DNA of 64,000 nucleotides, taken from contig DDTK01000011.1 of assembly GCA_002344065.1 (NCBI GenBank), forward strand, positions 682,001 to 746,000. Direction: 5' to 3'. Positions 50,867 through 60,053 of the stretch are shown piece by piece. The translations under genes and the position numbers were made by a program. The notes under the pieces were generated by a model, which worked only from the letters and a program-made list of their open reading frames with translations, was not told where the DNA came from and ran no database searches. The first letter of the stretch is position 1, and each line of letters starts with the position of its first letter. The stretch is from Flammeovirgaceae bacterium UBA2366 (GTDB taxonomy: Bacteria; Bacteroidota; Bacteroidia; Cytophagales; Cyclobacteriaceae).

Positions 50867-51944
50867 CTAACAGCGAATCAATTATACGCACAGAAGTCTT
50901 TCCGTCCCACAACGGGGGAACATCACCATACCGCCAGTTACCGTTCATAATTTCGGTTAGTGATGATTTTAATAAATCCATATTATCACCTATTAGCCGG
51001 TTAGTACCAATCGTTTCCGTTTCAGGTCGCTCTGTGTTTGATCGCAATGTCAGGCATGGAATATGCAAAAAAGTCGTCTCCTCCTGAACACCGCCCGAAT
51101 CGGTAATAACACCCGCAGCATGCTTTACGAGAAAATTAAATTCCAGGTAACTCATGGGTTCAATCAAGTTTATCGCATCACTTTTCCAGTTTTGATTACG
51201 CAGCACATGTTGGGTTCTGGGATGTGCTGGAAATATAATCCGATAGTCTTTTGCGTGGTTGGATAAGTGCGTAAGTATCGATAAAAGTTTTTCCGGATCA
51301 TCAACATTTGAAGGCCGGTGGAGCGTTAAAAGAAAATAGGATTTCTCTTTAAGATTAAACTGACTCCAGATGCGCGGACACCGTAACCTATGTTGATTAT
51401 GGATGAGCGTATCAATCATGGTGTTACCAACATAAAAAATCCGCGATGGCTCAATACCTGCCTGAATCAGGTTTTTATTAGCAACTTCACTGGTAGTAAA
51501 AAAGTAATCTGCGATAGCGTCAGTAACCATTCGGTTAATCTCTTCAGGCATAGTTAAATCAAAGGAACGAATACCTCCCTCCACATGTGCTACGCGTGTA
51601 TTCATTTTCTTGGCTACAATCGCACAGGCCATCGTGGAGTTTACATCGCCCACCACAATAACCAAATCCACAGGGTTTTCAGCCAGGTCCCTTTCAAAAG
51701 TCACCATAATACGAGCTGTTTGTTCCGCTTGGGAACCGGAACCCACACCAAGATTTACATCCGGCTCAGGGATCTCCAATTCTTTAAAAAATACCTGGCT
51801 AAGCTTTTCATCGTAATGCTGACCGGTATGAACGAGTCTATACTGTATGTTCCTTCCCTGAAGCTGAGCCTGAAGTATTGCCCTGATGATTGGTGCAATC
51901 TTCATAAAATTAGGTCGTGCTCCGGCTATTAATGTTATTTTCAC
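50853..51944 (-). CDS. wecB: UDP-N-acetylglucosamine 2-epimerase (non-hydrolysing)
   Basis: 363 residues with GTG start. Interconverts UDP-GlcNAc and UDP-ManNAc for surface polysaccharide. Motifs: LIAGARPNFMKIAPI, RLVHTGQHYDEKLSQVFF, VVGDVNSTMACAIVAKK, VAHVEGGIRSFDLTMPEE, LLTLHRPSNVD and TDSGGVQEETTFLHIPCLTL with RSNTERPET. It is convergent with ruvC and divergent from the glycosyltransferase at 52014, consistent with a glycan gene neighbourhood. Confidence 0.95.
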   Translation of the reverse strand: MKITLIAGARPNFMKIAPIIRAILQAQLQGRNIQYRLVHTGQHYDEKLSQVFFKELEIPEPDVNLGVGSGSQAEQTARIMVTFERDLAENPVDLVIVVGDVNSTMACAIVAKKMNTRVAHVEGGIRSFDLTMPEEINRMVTDAIADYFFTTSEVANKNLIQAGIEPSRIFYVGNTMIDTLIHNQHRLRCPRIWSQFNLKEKSYFLLTLHRPSNVDDPEKLLSILTHLSNHAKDYRIIFPAHPRTQHVLRNQNWKSDAINLIEPMSYLEFNFLVKHAAGVITDSGGVQEETTFLHIPCLTLRSNTERPETETIGTNRLIGDNMDLLKSSLTEIMNGNWRYGDVPPLWDGKTSVRIIDSLLAMNF

Positions 51945-52013
51945 AACAATCTGTTCCCTGACAAAAATTGATTTTCTTTGCCAAATTAAATCAATTCATC
52001 GAATTACAAGCGT

Positions 52014-53222
52014 ATGACCATTGGCATGCTTCTTAATGCTCCTTATCCATCGGATGTGCGGATAAAAAAAGAAGCTGACGCTTTGCTAAAGGCCGGTCAC
52101 CAGATTCACCTTATTTGCCTGCGTAGAAAAAACGAAACCTACACCGAACAGGTGCAGGGCATTTACATAACACGTATTGATGCGGGTAAGAATAATATTA
52201 CCCTTGCCTTCTGGGACATTTGTATGTCAATATTTACAGTACACCCTAAATTCAGGCAAAAACTTAAATCCTGGATTAAAACAAATAATATTGAAGTTTT
52301 ACATGTTCACGATCTGCCATTAGTTGGGACAGCGTTAGCCCTGAAAAAAGAATTCAACCTTCCGGTTATTGCCGACTTCCATGAAAATTATCCTGACGCG
52401 CTAAAAGTATGGTTTGAATGGAAAACCAATCCACTGGTAAAACTCAAGAACAGGCTTTTTATGAATTTCAAACGCTGGAAAGAAATTGAAGCCAAAGCCG
52501 TTCGCGAAAGCGATTATGTAATAGCCGTGGTGAATGAGATGAAAGACCGGCTTATACAAGAATACAAACCTGATCCTCAGAAAATTAAAGTAATCACGAA
52601 CTCGGAAGAACAGTCATTTCTTCGCCAACAAAGTATTCCAAACATTTATGAAGCCTGGCATACCAAGTTCAAGATTGTATACACAGGCAATATAGGTCCG
52701 CACCGGGGGGTGGATACTGTAATTGAGGCGATGAATAAATTACAACACATGGAAGACATAGTTCTGATTATTGTTGGCTCAGGTAGTGGCGCTGTAATGG
52801 AGAACTTGAAGAAGCAAACAGAGAAATTCGAGCTTACCAACCATGTAGTATTTTTAGGCAGGCAGCCTTTCTCCCTGTTTTACTCCTATATGCATTATGC
52901 GGACGTGAATGTAATTCCGCACAAATCCAACTCACACACCGATCACACCATTCCACACAAACTTTTTCAGGGAATGATGGCCGGTAAGCCTATGCTGGTG
53001 AGTTCAAGCGCTCCGTTGAAACGAATAATTGATGAGACCCATGCCGGACTTGTATTTGATGCCGGTAATGCAGCAGATCTTTCAGAAAAAATCAAAGTAC
53101 TCTATCACGACAAAGCCCTTTGTAAGCAACTGGGCGAAAATGGAATACAGGCTACAGTAAATGGCCGGCAGAATTGGGAAACTGATCAGTTGATTTTGCT
53201 TGACCTGTACAAGAATTTATAA
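52014..53222 (+). CDS. family 4 glycosyltransferase
   Basis: 402 residues with GT-B fold. The N-terminal half starts IGMLLNAPYPSDVRIKKEAD and has VLHVHDLPLVGTALAL and FHENYPDALKVW. The C-terminal donor domain has KIVYTGNIGPHRGVDTVIEA, IIVGSGSGA, VVFLGRQPF and IPHKLFQGMMAGKPML with the EAGLVF-type E replaced by HAGLVFDAGN. It probably adds a sugar to a surface glycan. A TTTCTTTG -7-like sequence lies upstream. Followed by a methyltransferase-like gene after 11 nt. Confidence 0.9.
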   Translation: MTIGMLLNAPYPSDVRIKKEADALLKAGHQIHLICLRRKNETYTEQVQGIYITRIDAGKNNITLAFWDICMSIFTVHPKFRQKLKSWIKTNNIEVLHVHDLPLVGTALALKKEFNLPVIADFHENYPDALKVWFEWKTNPLVKLKNRLFMNFKRWKEIEAKAVRESDYVIAVVNEMKDRLIQEYKPDPQKIKVITNSEEQSFLRQQSIPNIYEAWHTKFKIVYTGNIGPHRGVDTVIEAMNKLQHMEDIVLIIVGSGSGAVMENLKKQTEKFELTNHVVFLGRQPFSLFYSYMHYADVNVIPHKSNSHTDHTIPHKLFQGMMAGKPMLVSSSAPLKRIIDETHAGLVFDAGNAADLSEKIKVLYHDKALCKQLGENGIQATVNGRQNWETDQLILLDLYKNL

Positions 53223-53233
53223 CGTTGCAAAAC

Positions 53234-53950
53234 ATGATCGATCCGTATATAACTGCACATAATCAGGCTCTCCAATCCAAGTTTGTTAAACACAATTATT
53301 TCTACCCCAAAACCGAACCGCTTAAGTATCTTCATTTTCGTTTACTCCGCCCCTTTCTAAAGCTCTACCAAAAACAGCTGCTCAAAAAATGGAGAAATTC
53401 ACCCATACCGTGGATGACCCCAGCCGCTATTGATATACTTCAAACGTTGCTCACCAAAAACATGAGCGGTTTTGAGTTTGGAAGTGGAAGAAGCACGCTA
53501 TTTATCGCACCTCGTGTAAAAGAATTGGTTAGCCTGGAGCATGATCAACAATGGTTCGCACACATTGAGGCTGAACTAAAAAAAAAGAAGCTGGGTAATG
53601 TGCATTATGTCCATATCCTTCCGGCAAATGATGCATCAAAAACAATCGGCTACCCAAAAAACAATTACGAAAATTATGTCATGCCGGCTACGCCAGCCAC
53701 GTGTTATACCGCTTACTACTCCTACATCGATCAATACCCCGATGCTTCGTTCGATTTTATTATTGTGGACGGTCGCGCACGGGTGGAGTGTGCTCAACAT
53801 GCCATCCCCAAACTGAAGCCAGGCGGCATGCTTATTCTCGATAATGCTGAGCGGGTGCGTTACCGGGCAATTCATGAACAACTCAAGGAATGGAAAAAAG
53901 TATTTACGACTTCCGGTATTACCGATACTGTTTTCTGGTTTAAACTATGA
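53234..53950 (+). CDS. class I SAM-dependent methyltransferase-like protein
   Basis: 238 residues from ATG 53234, preferred to a TTG nine bases upstream. SAM-site motif I is SGFEFGSGRSTLFIAPRVKE (about 82-101), followed by LVSLEHDQQW (motif II acid), SFDFIIVDGRARVECAQHAI and LKPGGMLILDNAERVRY. The DGR-x-R motif is typical of a glycan-cluster methyltransferase group of Bacteroidota. Substrate unknown; its place between glycosyltransferase and flippase suggests a sugar or a glycolipid. Confidence 0.85.
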   Translation: MIDPYITAHNQALQSKFVKHNYFYPKTEPLKYLHFRLLRPFLKLYQKQLLKKWRNSPIPWMTPAAIDILQTLLTKNMSGFEFGSGRSTLFIAPRVKELVSLEHDQQWFAHIEAELKKKKLGNVHYVHILPANDASKTIGYPKNNYENYVMPATPATCYTAYYSYIDQYPDASFDFIIVDGRARVECAQHAIPKLKPGGMLILDNAERVRYRAIHEQLKEWKKVFTTSGITDTVFWFKL

Positions 53951-53958
53951 AAAATTGA

Positions 53959-53984
53959 CTTTTTCCGATTATAATCGAAAAAAG
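53959..53984. repeat. 26-bp near-perfect palindrome
   Basis: CTTTTTCCGATTATAATCG followed by AAAAAAG; 12 of 13 base pairs match around the centre ATTATAAT. It starts 9 nt after the methyltransferase stop. T- and A-runs are part of the stem, so it is at best a weak terminator; it may be an operator. Confidence 0.45.
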
Positions 53985-54076
53985 TTATAACTATTATGGA
54001 TTGGATTCGACAATGGGTCGAAAAAAATCAGGCATAGGTTGAACTTACAGCACTATATAAAACACTTAATTTCGTA

Positions 54077-55564
54077 ATGGGCATTGTTATCCGGCAAAGT
54101 ATTTACACCTCCATTATCTCCTATGCCGGAGTGGTGATCGGTTACATTAACCTGCTATATCTCTATCCAAAATTTCTGGATATTGAGCAGATAGGTCTGT
54201 TGCGCACCATTCAAGATGCCGCCATCTTATTTGTTCCCTTTGCCCAAATGGGGCTGGCACAAAGTATAACACGCTTTTACCCGCATTTTAATAAAAGTGG
54301 AGGGGGTGCATCATCGTTTATTACAATGATCCTCACCTTATCCCTTATTGGGTTCGGAATTTTCTGGATCATTTTCACGCTTGCCGAATCACATATATTA
54401 TCCTTTTTCAATGATCAAGCCACGCTGCTTGCTCCCTACCTTCACCTGGTGCTGTGGTTAACCTTTCTCATGCTGGTTGCCACACTCCTGGAAACTTATT
54501 CGCGATCGTTGTTAAAAGTTGCGTTTCCTAATTTACTGCGCGAAGTGGTAGTGCGGTTATTACAGGCCATACTGGTGAGCCTATACTTTACAAAGGTTAT
54601 CAGTTTCCATTATTTCTTAATCGCCAATGTGGCCATCTATGGTGTGGTGCTTTTCATTCTGGTTATCAATCTCAGCGTTGCCGGTCAACTCAAGATTCAC
54701 TTCGATTTCTCTTTTCTCCAATCAAAACGGTTACGGGAAATACTTCAATTTAGTGCATTGAGTTTTGTTGGTACCAGCAGTATGGTCATCATCGGTAAGG
54801 TTGATAGTCTGATGGTAGCCGGTTTGTTGGGCTTTAGTGCCAACGCTATTTATACCACTGCGTTTTATATGGCTACGGTTATTGAAATACCCAAGCGCGC
54901 CATTTTACAAACGACCATGCCACTTATCGCGGAAGCCTTTGAAAAAAATGATTTGAAAGAAATTGATAATCTATATAAGAAAGTATCGGTGAACCAACTG
55001 ATTATAGGAGCCTTACTGTTAATTGGTGTGTGGGCCAATATTCAGAATATTTTTGCGCTGGTGCCAAAAGGTGAAATTTTTGAAGCCGGTGCTTATGTTG
55101 TTTTGTTGGTTGGCCTCGGCAAACTCATCGATATGTTTTTTGGCCCCAGCAGTGAAATTATTGTACTCTCAAAATATTACGCTTTTAACATTGTGGTAGT
55201 GTTGGTGCTGGCCATAACCGTAATCGTGCTAAATCTTGTTCTGATTCCGATTTACGGAATGACGGGTGCGGCCATCGGTTCGGCCATTGCGTTGTTCCTT
55301 TTTAATAGTGTGAAATTTATTTTCATTTGGTGGAAGTTCAAGCTTCAACCGTTCACCCTCTCAACATTAAAAGTGTTAGGCATTAGCGTTCTTGCCTTTG
55401 GTTTGAACCTGGCGTTACCACAACTGGAAAATGTATTTCTCGATATTTTTTACCGTTCTGCATTGATCACATTATTTTTTGGATCGTTAACCCTTATCTC
55501 AAAAAGTTCTCCTGAGGTGAATAAACTTGCCGCTAAAGCCCTCAATCTGATCGGACGAAAATAG
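54077..55564 (+). CDS. oligosaccharide flippase family (Wzx-like) membrane protein
   Basis: 495 residues with about 14 TM helices, the layout of MATE-like polysaccharide flippases (RfbX/Wzx). The N-terminus IRQSIYTSIISYAGVVIGYI and LYPKFLDIEQIGLLRTIQDA are typical, as is MVIIGKVDSLMVAGLLGFSA in the middle. It probably moves an undecaprenyl-linked glycan across the inner membrane. Upstream of the ATG the same frame is open back to 53996 except for one TAG, probably by chance. A TAATTTCG promoter-like box is too close to the ATG to be convincing. Confidence 0.9.
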   Translation: MGIVIRQSIYTSIISYAGVVIGYINLLYLYPKFLDIEQIGLLRTIQDAAILFVPFAQMGLAQSITRFYPHFNKSGGGASSFITMILTLSLIGFGIFWIIFTLAESHILSFFNDQATLLAPYLHLVLWLTFLMLVATLLETYSRSLLKVAFPNLLREVVVRLLQAILVSLYFTKVISFHYFLIANVAIYGVVLFILVINLSVAGQLKIHFDFSFLQSKRLREILQFSALSFVGTSSMVIIGKVDSLMVAGLLGFSANAIYTTAFYMATVIEIPKRAILQTTMPLIAEAFEKNDLKEIDNLYKKVSVNQLIIGALLLIGVWANIQNIFALVPKGEIFEAGAYVVLLVGLGKLIDMFFGPSSEIIVLSKYYAFNIVVVLVLAITVIVLNLVLIPIYGMTGAAIGSAIALFLFNSVKFIFIWWKFKLQPFTLSTLKVLGISVLAFGLNLALPQLENVFLDIFYRSALITLFFGSLTLISKSSPEVNKLAAKALNLIGRK

Positions 55565-55614
55565 AATTGAGCAGGGAAATTGGGTACCTTTAACTATCCA
55601 TAATTTCTCATCCG

Positions 55615-56703
55615 ATGAAAAGCCGCAGAAAATTTATTAAACACGTACTTGCCACAAGTGCAGGCATGTATGCCAGTGAGTATGCTTTTGCCAACATCAT
55701 TATACCACAAACAAAAAGTAAACTAGGTGTTGCGTTGGTTGGTCTTGGCTATTACAGCACCGATTTACTGGCACCAGCGTTACAACTCACACAACACTGC
55801 GAACTAAAAGGTATTGTTACCGGTACGCCTGAAAAGGCTGAGCTATGGAAAAAGAAATACAACCTCGCTGACAAAAATATTTTCAACTATCAGAATTTTG
55901 AAAGCCTTGAAAACAATCCAGATATCGACATCATCTATGTAGTGCTGCCACCTTCCATGCATGCAGAGTATACTATTCGGGCGGCTCGTATAGGCAAACA
56001 TGTTTGGTGTGAAAAACCAATGGCCATGACGGTTACCGAATGCCAACAGATGATTGATGCCTGCAAGCAGAACAAAGTGAAACTAAGCATCGGCTACCGC
56101 ATGCAGCACGAGCCCAACACACAACAAATTATTAAGTACCGTAAAGATTTAACCTATGGCAAAGTACTTAAAGCCGATGCAGCCGCAGGTTATTTTGATG
56201 GAAGGTCGAACCACTGGAAGCAAATAAAAAAAATGGGCGGTGGGGCTACCTACGATATGGGCGTATACCCGATAAATGCAATCCGTTACAGCACCGGGTT
56301 GGAGCCCATAGCCGTTACGGCAAATCAATCAACCGAGCGGCCACACATTTACACCGAAGTTGATGAAACCATGGTGTTCGACCTGGAATTTCCAGGAGGT
56401 GTGACCGCCCATGGCGAAACCAGCCTTGGAAAAAATATAAACAACCTGTTGGTAACATGCGAAAAGGGTTGGTACAAGCTCTCTCCGTTTCAATCGTACA
56501 GTGGTATAAATGGTGTGACGAGTGATGGCAAAAAACTCAGTGCCACCATACCGAACCAGCAGGCTAAGCAAATGGATGATGATGCACTTGCGATTAAGCA
56601 AGGCTCAGCCATGTTGGTGCCCGGGGAAGAAGGGTTGAAAGATATCCGCGTGGTAGAAGCTATCTATAAATCCGTAGCGGAGAAGAAAAAGGTTATTCTT
56701 TGA
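55615..56703 (+). CDS. Gfo/Idh/MocA family oxidoreductase with Tat-like signal
   Basis: 362 residues. The N-terminus MKSRRKFIKHVLATSAGMYA resembles a twin-arginine signal (RRKFIK), so export folded with bound NAD(P) is plausible. The Rossmann domain begins GVALVGLGYYSTDLLAPALQ, with DIDIIYVVLPPSMHAEYTIR, the catalytic CEKPMAMT (EKP) and GYRMQHEP. The C-terminal domain has GGGATYDMGVYPINAIRYST. Likely acts on a sugar or glycoside in the periplasm. Located 50 nt after the flippase gene. Confidence 0.9.
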   Translation: MKSRRKFIKHVLATSAGMYASEYAFANIIIPQTKSKLGVALVGLGYYSTDLLAPALQLTQHCELKGIVTGTPEKAELWKKKYNLADKNIFNYQNFESLENNPDIDIIYVVLPPSMHAEYTIRAARIGKHVWCEKPMAMTVTECQQMIDACKQNKVKLSIGYRMQHEPNTQQIIKYRKDLTYGKVLKADAAAGYFDGRSNHWKQIKKMGGGATYDMGVYPINAIRYSTGLEPIAVTANQSTERPHIYTEVDETMVFDLEFPGGVTAHGETSLGKNINNLLVTCEKGWYKLSPFQSYSGINGVTSDGKKLSATIPNQQAKQMDDDALAIKQGSAMLVPGEEGLKDIRVVEAIYKSVAEKKKVIL

Positions 56704-56779
56704 TTCATGTTTAGTGTTTAGAGACTTATCCATTCACCACAAAAGAACGAATAACATCCTGCCTTGAATAAAACGAAAT

Positions 56780-57295
56780 ATGCTGCCCTCTCCTGTAATT
56801 CTTAGAACAAACAGATTATTGTTAAGGGAATTAGGTACAGATGATGCACCTTTTATTGTTGAACTGGTAAATACACCCGGATGGCTGAAATTTATTGGCG
56901 AGCGGAACATCCGATCGGTAGATCAGGCAAAAACCTATCTGGAAGAAGGCCCCATTAAAAGCTATCGCGAAAACGGGTTTGGACTTTGGGGTGTGAACCT
57001 TAAAGAATCAGATACTTTAATCGGCATGTGTGGATTGCTTAAAAGAGATGCACTTGCGCATCCTGACATCGGCTATGCCTTTCTGCCGGCCTATACAGGC
57101 AAGGGCTATGCAATTGAAATAGCGCAGGCCACAATGGATTATGCGAAAACCAAGTTGAACATAACAACACTCTACGCCATTACCCATCCGGAAAATGTTA
57201 CCTCTATAAGATTACTTGGAAAGATTGGAATGCGCTTCAAAGAAAAGTTGAGTTTTAAAGAGGGTGAAGATTCTCTGCTCTTCAGCAATGAATAA
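56780..57295 (+). CDS. GNAT family N-acetyltransferase (RimJ/RimL-like)
   Basis: 171 residues with ILRTNRLLLRELGTDDAPFI at the start, FGLWGVNLKESDTLIGMCGL, HPDIGYAFLPAYTGKGYAIE (acetyl-CoA loop, Q/RxxGxG/A-type) and TLYAITHPENVTSIRLLGKI. This is the common Acetyltransf_3 group that acetylates protein N-termini, antibiotics or small amines; substrate unknown. It is 76 nt downstream of the oxidoreductase and convergent, by 2 nt, with the next glycosyltransferase. Confidence 0.9.
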   Translation: MLPSPVILRTNRLLLRELGTDDAPFIVELVNTPGWLKFIGERNIRSVDQAKTYLEEGPIKSYRENGFGLWGVNLKESDTLIGMCGLLKRDALAHPDIGYAFLPAYTGKGYAIEIAQATMDYAKTKLNITTLYAITHPENVTSIRLLGKIGMRFKEKLSFKEGEDSLLFSNE

Positions 57296-57297
57296 TT

Positions 57298-58605
57298 TCA
57301 CTTTAAATACGAAACTAACCTCTCCGTAATCACCTTCCGCGAATAAGCCGATACATTTCTTTTCTCAACAATCGGGTTGGGATTGGATTTCCATTCTTTA
57401 AAATATTTCAGCAAAGATGCTTTTATTCCTGCCAAATCATTACTTTCTGCCATAACACCCGTGCCGGCTTGATGTAAAACAGTAGCCGCATCGCCTACAA
57501 CAGGCCCAATGCCCAGCACCGGTACACCTGTTGCGATGTATTCAAACAACTTGCCCGGAAAAAAGCCGTGGGGATCGCGATACCCTGTAAGGATTAATAG
57601 CAGCAATGAGGTACTTCCATAGCACTCCATTACTTTTCGGTGTGATACATTTCCGGTAAAGCGAACATGATTATGTAGTGAGGTGCGATCGTGCACATAA
57701 TCCTTAAAGGGTTGATAGACTTCACCCACAAATTCAATTACGGTTTGTTCCCCAAATTCGGCATGTTCAACCAGCAATTGCTGAAAGGCTTCCATAAAGG
57801 GAACCGGATCGCGCTGTTCGTTAACTATACCGATATGCCGGATTGTAAATTTTTGTGGCTTGATATAGTTGATCACTATGAAATCATCTTCATCAAAACC
57901 ATTGGTAAGCAATACAGCCGGTCTACCAGAAAGTGCTTCAAAGCGCTTGATATAATGTGGCGTTACCGACACCACCACATTTGCGGCAGTCAGGACTTTT
58001 TGCTCCAAGTTCCTATGTCTTTGCATGGCTAACTTACCCACGCCAAGTTTTTCCCAAAGTCCCCACTCCGTCCACGGGTCGCGAAAATCGGCAATCCAAT
58101 GTAGAGCAGGATTTTTCTTCTTCAACCAGAAGCCAATCAGGTGCATGCTGTGTGGCGGGCCGGTGGTGATGATGGTGGTTATCTTTTTTTCGATCAGAAA
58201 GTCGTGCAAAAATTTTACCGATGGCCGGATCCAGAAAATCCGCGGGTCGGGAATGAACAGGTTCGCGCGAATCCATGCGCTTAAACGCTGAAAAAAAGTT
58301 CTTTTGTTTGGTGCTAAGGAATCAACGGGGACACTTTTTTTTTCCTTTCGCGAAACACGCGAACTTAACCAATTAAAGATCTTGTAGGGTTCCCAAATGG
58401 GTAGTTTGATCACCTCCGCTTCAACAGGGACATCGTTGAGGAGTGACTCATCCTTTATATCAAACGAAGGGTTTTCCGGTGTGAATACATAAGGTTGCCA
58501 ACCAAACAAAGGCAGGTACTTGACAAACTTAAGCCAGCGCTGCACACCACTACCACCGCTGGGAGGCCAGTAATAAGTAATAATTAAAACGCGTTTATCC
58601 GTCAT
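57298..58605 (-). CDS. family 4-like glycosyltransferase
   Basis: 435 residues. The N-terminus VLIITYYWPPSGGSGVQRWL is typical of GT4 enzymes from Bacteroidota; TTIITTGPPHSMHLIGFWLK, WIADFRDPWTEW and the C-terminal domain (FTIRHIGIVNEQRDP, VRFTGNVSHRKVMECYGS, LFEYIATGVPVLGIG) follow. No TM helix. Probably surface-glycan assembly. It lies 23 nt downstream of miaA on the same strand and may be cotranscribed with it. Confidence 0.9.
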   Translation of the reverse strand: MTDKRVLIITYYWPPSGGSGVQRWLKFVKYLPLFGWQPYVFTPENPSFDIKDESLLNDVPVEAEVIKLPIWEPYKIFNWLSSRVSRKEKKSVPVDSLAPNKRTFFQRLSAWIRANLFIPDPRIFWIRPSVKFLHDFLIEKKITTIITTGPPHSMHLIGFWLKKKNPALHWIADFRDPWTEWGLWEKLGVGKLAMQRHRNLEQKVLTAANVVVSVTPHYIKRFEALSGRPAVLLTNGFDEDDFIVINYIKPQKFTIRHIGIVNEQRDPVPFMEAFQQLLVEHAEFGEQTVIEFVGEVYQPFKDYVHDRTSLHNHVRFTGNVSHRKVMECYGSTSLLLLILTGYRDPHGFFPGKLFEYIATGVPVLGIGPVVGDAATVLHQAGTGVMAESNDLAGIKASLLKYFKEWKSNPNPIVEKRNVSAYSRKVITERLVSYLK

Positions 58606-58628
58606 GCTTCAATATTAACCAATAAGGA

Positions 58629-59531
58629 TTACTTGTTAGCCAGGTCAACGATTAATTCCCACTGATCAGGTTCAATCCAGTTGATCTCCTCATCGCGCTT
58701 AAACCATGTGAACTGCCGCTTGGCATACCTGCGGGTGTTGCGCTTCAATAAACGCACTGCTTCTTCCCGATCGTATCGTCCATCCAGGAAATCAAATATC
58801 TCCTTATACCCCACTGTTTGCAATGCCTGGTGGTGACGGTACGGGTACATAGCTTTTGCTTCTTCAAATAATCCCTTTGTAATCATTTCTTCCATACGGG
58901 CATCAATGCGTTTGTACAGAAGTTCCCGGTCAAGCTCCAACCCGATCTTTACAACCCGAAAAGGAAGTTGCTGCTTTTGTTTTGTCTGAAAAGATGAAAT
59001 GGATTTACCGGTGGCCATCACCACCTCCAGGGCTCGCATCAACCGGGCGGGGTTCTGCTGATCCACTTTTTGCCAATAGGCAGGATCCAGTTCCTCCAGT
59101 TTCTTTTGCAACCACGTCAATCCATTTTTCTCGTACTGCGCTATCACTTCATCGCGGATGTTGTCCGGCACTTCAGGAATATCATCAAAACCTTCGAGCA
59201 GTGCTTTAATATAAAGCCCTGAGCCACCACAAACCACCAGGTAATCGTACTTTTCAAAAAGTAAATAGATCAGATCCAAAGCTTCGGCTGCATACTGTGC
59301 GGCATCGTATTCAACGGTTATGGCGTGAGAGTTAATGAAGTGATGCGGCACCCGGTTTAGTTCCTCTTCATTGGGCTTTGCCGTTCCAATGGTGAGTTCT
59401 TTGAAAAATTGCCGTGAATCGGCCGATATAATTTCCGTTTTGAAATGCTCAGCCACCTTTATAGCCACCTCGGTTTTCCCAACCGCAGTGGGGCCAATAA
59501 TAACAATCAGTCTTTTGTGCTTTAAATCCAC
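58629..59531 (-). CDS. miaA: tRNA dimethylallyltransferase MiaA
   Basis: 300 residues with GTG start at 59531. Transfers dimethylallyl to A37 of tRNAs reading UNN codons, including the serine family. Motifs: P-loop VIIGPTAVGKTEVAIKVA (about 10-27), SADSRQFFKELTIGTAKP, VPHHFIN, VVCGGSGLYIKALLEGFDDI, LMRALEVV and ALQTVGYKEIFDFLDG, with QFTWFKRDEEINW at the end. Normal length. Confidence 0.97.
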   Translation of the reverse strand: MDLKHKRLIVIIGPTAVGKTEVAIKVAEHFKTEIISADSRQFFKELTIGTAKPNEEELNRVPHHFINSHAITVEYDAAQYAAEALDLIYLLFEKYDYLVVCGGSGLYIKALLEGFDDIPEVPDNIRDEVIAQYEKNGLTWLQKKLEELDPAYWQKVDQQNPARLMRALEVVMATGKSISSFQTKQKQQLPFRVVKIGLELDRELLYKRIDARMEEMITKGLFEEAKAMYPYRHHQALQTVGYKEIFDFLDGRYDREEAVRLLKRNTRRYAKRQFTWFKRDEEINWIEPDQWELIVDLANK

Positions 59532-59610
59532 GGCTAAAATTACAAAGGCTGAACCATGAATAATGAATTTTGAATATTGAATTATCTGAGTGTCCGCTTA
59601 ATGTCCTAAC

Positions 59611-59680
59611 TAATACCTCACCCCGTACTCGTACCTCGGACACCCCTCTCCTGCAGGAGAGGGGAAGGGGTGAGGTGTTA
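59611..59680. repeat. REP-like nested hairpin element
   Basis: An outer pair TAATACCTCACCCC (59611-59624) and GGGGTGAGGTGTTA (59667-59680) match at 13 of 14 positions. Inside is a perfect 22-bp palindrome (59643-59664, half CCCCTCTCCTG). It sits between divergent genes, so it is not a terminator. CCTCACCCC/CCCCTCTCC motifs of this sort recur as dispersed palindromes in many bacterial genomes. Confidence 0.6.
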
Positions 59681-59728
59681 ATGTGGTGATGCTAGATTAA
59701 TTTTAGGACGTTAAAACGGAGACTCGCA

Positions 59729-59760
59729 TTGAATTAAGTTATCAATATGATTTATCTTCG
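59729..59760 (+). promoter_or_regulatory. Bacteroidota-type promoter upstream of 59781
   Basis: TTG (59729-59731), 21 nt, then TATCTTCG (59753-59760), one mismatch to TAnnTTTG. Initiation near 59767 leaves a 14-nt leader. Confidence 0.5.
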
Positions 59761-59780
59761 CACCATCGAAAACAACCACT

Positions 59781-60053
59781 ATGATTAAGTATACTGTTCC
59801 TTTTTTAACCAAGTTGGAGGATTTGATTGCCGAGTCGGATTATACGCTGCGCTATGAAAAAGGCAATTTCAAATCGGGGTACTGCCTGTTGCGTGAGCAG
59901 AAAATCATTATCGTCAATAAGTTCTATACCACCGAAGGGAAAATCAATGCCTTGCTGGATATTCTAAAGACGCTGGAACTGGATACTACCCGCTTTACCG
60001 AGAAGAGCCTGAAGTTGTACGAAGAAATCACCCAAACCGAAGTTAAGGCTTGA
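59781..60053 (+). CDS. conserved small protein of unknown function
   Basis: 90 residues: YTVPFLTKLEDLIAESDYTL, YEKGNFKSGYCLLREQKIIIVNKF (as two strand-rich parts) and FTEKSLKLYEEITQ. Predicted alpha/beta, cytoplasmic, with no known catalytic motif. A promoter-like element lies just upstream. Its stop overlaps the TTG start of the MBL hydrolase gene, so the two are translationally coupled. Proteins of this size and layout recur before this MBL gene in Bacteroidota, to my recollection. Confidence 0.7.
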   Translation: MIKYTVPFLTKLEDLIAESDYTLRYEKGNFKSGYCLLREQKIIIVNKFYTTEGKINALLDILKTLELDTTRFTEKSLKLYEEITQTEVKA

